DNA of 32,659 nt from Pseudomonas citri (GTDB taxonomy: Bacteria; Pseudomonadota; Gammaproteobacteria; Pseudomonadales; Pseudomonadaceae): positions 1 through 32,659 of the forward strand of contig NZ_JAODAB010000042.1 in assembly GCF_025336485.1 (NCBI RefSeq), given 5' to 3'. The stretch's first letter is position 1. Each line of letters begins with the position of its first letter. The notes beneath the pieces are model-generated. The model did no database searches, was not told where the DNA came from, and was given only the letters and a program-made list of their open reading frames with translations. This document shows positions 30,569 through 32,659 of this stretch, in pieces. The translations under genes were made by a program, and so were the position numbers.

Positions 30569-31948
30569 TCAGTCCAGTAAAGAAAGGGTGACCGGCGTCA
30601 GGTGATTGTCTTCGACCCGCACCAGCAGCTCACCTTCGCCGAGTTTGGCGGTGAGGCGCTGGCCGGTCTGGGTTTGCCCGGCATCGCGGATCGCATGGCC
30701 ACGTTCGTCCAGCAAAATGCTGTAGCCCCGGCCGAGGGTCGCCAGGGGGCTGACGATGTGCAGCGTTTGCATCTGGTTGTGCAATTGCACGCGGCGGGTT
30801 TTCAGGCCTTCGCGCATGGCCCGGGGCAGGCGTTCGGCCAGGCTGCCCAGGCGTTGGCGCAGCAAGGCCAGTTGCCGGCCCGGGTGTTGCCCGGCCAGGC
30901 GGGTTTCCAAACGGATCAGGCGCTCGCGACGGGTATTGAGGCTGCGCTCAAAGGCTCGGCGCAGGCGCATGTCCAGGTCGTCGAGGCGCTGGGCTTGTTG
31001 GCGCAAGCGTTCGCCGGGATGGCGCAGGCGCCGGGTGAGGCCTTCGAGGCGCAGTTGATCGCGCATCAGGCGGTCGCGCATGCGCATCACTAGCCGGCGG
31101 TGCAGGCTTTCGATCCGGCGCACTAGGTCGCCAGCGTCCGGTGCCAGCAACTCGGCGGCGGCGGAGGGGGTCGGGGCACGTACGTCGGCGACGAAATCGC
31201 TGATGGACACGTCGGTTTCATGGCCCACCGCGCTGACGATCGGAGTGACGCAGGCATCCACCGCCCGGGCCACGGCTTCTTCGTTGAAACACCACAAGTC
31301 TTCCAGCGAACCGCCGCCCCGGGCCAGGATCAGCGCGTCGAAGCCTCGCGAGTCGGCCAGTTTCAGGGCGCGGACGATTTGCCCGGTGGCTTCGCGGCCT
31401 TGCACGGCCGTGGGGATCAGGGTCAGGGAAATCTGCGGCGCACGGCGACGGAACACGCTGATGATGTCGCGGATCACCGCCCCGGTCGGCGAACTGATGA
31501 TGCCGATGCGTTGTGGATGAGCCGGCAGCGGCACCTTGCGCTCGGCGCTGAACAGGCCTTCGGCGCTGAGTTTTTCCTTCAGGGCATCGAAAGCCAGGCG
31601 CAGCGCGCCATCGCCGGCCGGCTCCACGGTGTCGAGGATCAGTTGATAGTCGCCACGGCCTTCGAACAGCGAGACCTTGCCGCGCACCTTCACGGCCAGC
31701 CCATCCTTCAAGGCCTGGCGCACCCGCGCGGCGTTCTGCCGGAACAATGCGCAACGCACCTGGGCGCCGCTGTCCTTGAGGGTGAAATAGACGTGGCCGG
31801 AGGCGGGGCGGGCGAGGTTGGAAATCTCGCCCTCGACCCAGATGTTGCTGAACACGTCTTCGAGCAACACCCGCGCACGGCCGTTGAGCTGGCTGACAGT
31901 CAGGACCTCGCGGTCCAGGCCCAGTCGGGCAAAGGGATCTTTAATCAT
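30569..31948 (-). CDS. xseA: Exodeoxyribonuclease VII large subunit XseA
   Basis: XseA with XseB forms ExoVII, which degrades single-stranded DNA from both ends. The 459-aa protein has an N-terminal OB-fold (about 14-110, IWVEGEISNLARPASGHVYF), a catalytic domain with RGGGSLEDLWCFN (210-222) and GHETD (242-246), and a long Arg/Gln-rich coiled coil (about 275-400). I chose the ATG at 31948 (MIKDPFARLG), the usual N-terminus; an ATG three codons upstream is possible. Neither has a good Shine-Dalgarno. xseB is not in the window. Confidence 0.96.
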   Translation of the reverse strand: MIKDPFARLGLDREVLTVSQLNGRARVLLEDVFSNIWVEGEISNLARPASGHVYFTLKDSGAQVRCALFRQNAARVRQALKDGLAVKVRGKVSLFEGRGDYQLILDTVEPAGDGALRLAFDALKEKLSAEGLFSAERKVPLPAHPQRIGIISSPTGAVIRDIISVFRRRAPQISLTLIPTAVQGREATGQIVRALKLADSRGFDALILARGGGSLEDLWCFNEEAVARAVDACVTPIVSAVGHETDVSISDFVADVRAPTPSAAAELLAPDAGDLVRRIESLHRRLVMRMRDRLMRDQLRLEGLTRRLRHPGERLRQQAQRLDDLDMRLRRAFERSLNTRRERLIRLETRLAGQHPGRQLALLRQRLGSLAERLPRAMREGLKTRRVQLHNQMQTLHIVSPLATLGRGYSILLDERGHAIRDAGQTQTGQRLTAKLGEGELLVRVEDNHLTPVTLSLLD

Positions 31949-31978
31949 GGGCGGCATGATAAGGGCATTTATGGCTGA

Positions 31979-31996
31979 ATCTCCATGTATGGAGAT
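31979..31996. promoter_or_regulatory. 18-bp dyad, candidate operator
   Basis: ATCTCCATGTATGGAGAT is a perfect 8-bp inverted repeat with a 2-bp centre, 31 bases before the xseA start in the divergent region facing the transporter gene. It has the size and symmetry of a dimeric repressor site, or it could be a 5'-UTR hairpin of xseA. The rest of 31949-32115 shows no further structure that I can support. Confidence 0.45.
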
Positions 31997-32115
31997 AATT
32001 CGGAGCGCGTCGTCTGCGATCGTCGGATTGCCGCCCGGAGCCGTCACCATAAATACTGGATGTCCCTGCGCATATCTGGCTAAAGTCCCCGCTCTCCTCA
32101 TCAAGGAAGTGCCGG

Positions 32116-32588
32116 ATGAATCTCCTGTCGTGGTTGGGCCAATGGGCATTTGCGCCGATGGATTGGCTGGTAATCGGCTTGGCCGTCGCCCTGGCCTACA
32201 TTGTGTTCGGCATCGCCGGGTTCGGCACGGCGTTGGTGGCGGCGCCGATATTGCTGCTGTTCATGCCCCTGTCGAAAATCGTCCCGTTGCTGGTCTTGCT
32301 GGATTTTGTCGCAGCCTTCGGCAACTTGTTGCCATCGCGGCGGGATGTCTCCCGGCCCGAGTTGCTGCGTTTGCTGCCATGCATGGCGGTGGGCTGCACG
32401 CTGGGGGTGATTTTTCTGCTCAACCTCAAGTCCGACCTCTTGCTGTTGTTGATGGGGCTGTTCATCAGCGCCTATGCGATCTACAGCCTGTGGATAAAGG
32501 CCCGCCCGAGCCAGTTGTCGGCATTGTGGGCGGTTCCCATGGGCACGGTGGGTGGGACGTTCGGCGCATTGTTCGGCAGTGGCGGTTT
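32116..32588 (+). pseudogene. TauE/SafE-family (TSUP) transporter gene, interrupted
   Basis: The first 157 codons encode a typical TSUP membrane protein: hydrophobic segments at about 17-48, 57-70, 85-105 and 107-125, the first repeat motif GIAGFGTALVAAP near 32-44 and the second repeat GTVGGTFGALFGSGG (143-157). AAGGAAG precedes the ATG at 32116. Members of this family run about 240-260 residues and in pseudomonads continue GSGGF into further helices. Here the reading turns into LMRWSPPHPARATL, a polar sequence unlike the family, and stays open to the window edge. The C-terminal 90 or so residues are missing in this reading, so the gene is probably broken by an insertion. Confidence 0.75.
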
Positions 32589-32659
32589 AATGAGATGGTC
32601 ACCCCCACACCCTGCGAGGGCTACGCTTTCGCAGGGTGTTTTGTTTTCGGAGGCCATCA
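32589..32659 (+). mobile_element. Probable left end of an insertion element (partial)
   Basis: From about 32589 (exact base uncertain by a few) the sequence no longer fits the transporter. TGAGATGGTCACCCCC (32591-32606) could be a terminal repeat. Then comes a hairpin with a T-run, and finally GGAGG at 32649-32653 with ATC A at the edge, so that an ATG would begin at the last base if the next bases are TG. The layout of end, short leader, ribosome site and ORF fits an insertion sequence. The family is not identified, and no second end or target duplication can be seen. Confidence 0.55.
32607..32646 (+). terminator. Rho-independent terminator-like hairpin in the inserted segment
   Basis: An 11-bp perfect stem (ACACCCTGCGA at 32607-32617, TCGCAGGGTGT at 32629-32639), extendable by two G-U pairs and one G-C pair, is followed by TTTTGTTTT. 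Placed between the supposed element end and its first ORF, it would block transcripts entering from the transporter promoter. Confidence 0.8.

Overview
The window looks like chromosomal core DNA of a Pseudomonas of the fluorescens group. The evidence is the gene order (queA-tgt-yajC-secD-secF, then trmJ-cysE-isc-ndk-rlmN-pilF-rodZ-ispG-hisS-yfgM-bamB-der), the high-GC codon use, and short palindromic repeats of the GTGGGAGC and GTGGCGAGG types that are scattered through fluorescens-group genomes. This assignment rests on recognition of the proteins, not on a search.

Layout. 1-730: one unrecognised small gene on the minus strand and two tandem REP copies. 735-861: a tRNA-Leu(CAA) gene with its promoter and terminator. 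928-6342: queuosine genes queA and tgt, overlapping by 4 bp, followed by the Sec accessory genes yajC, secD and secF and a terminator. 6460-7008: a ycfJ-like glycine-zipper gene, convergent with suhB (minus). 8187-15539: trmJ, cysE and the complete ISC iron-sulfur operon iscR-iscS-iscU-iscA-hscB-hscA-fdx-iscX, with two adjacent IscR-box-like sites before iscR. 15632-24919: ndk, rlmN, pilF, rodZ, ispG, hisS, yfgM, bamB and der, all plus strand, several pairs touching or overlapping. Three products here are iron-sulfur enzymes or regulators that depend on the ISC machinery (IscR, RlmN, IspG). 24952-25043: a complete REPIN. 25166-27567: a methionine-type aminotransferase overlapping an omega-amidase-type nitrilase, then a small coiled-coil protein. 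27688-31948 (minus): leuA with a candidate leader peptide, an M23 peptidase, and xseA. 32116-32659: a TauE/SafE-type transporter gene whose reading is lost near 32588.

Most of the window is ordinary housekeeping DNA and I see no new multi-gene system in it. The part that most deserves attention is the right edge. After codon 157 the transporter sequence stops resembling its family and is replaced by about 70 bases containing a strong hairpin, a T-tract and a good ribosome binding site that ends exactly at the window edge. This fits the left end of an insertion sequence or other mobile element whose body lies outside the window. Regulatory details also worth checking are the leader ORF before leuA, a promoter -10 inside a terminator loop before ndk, paired IscR sites, and an 18-bp dyad between xseA and the transporter gene.
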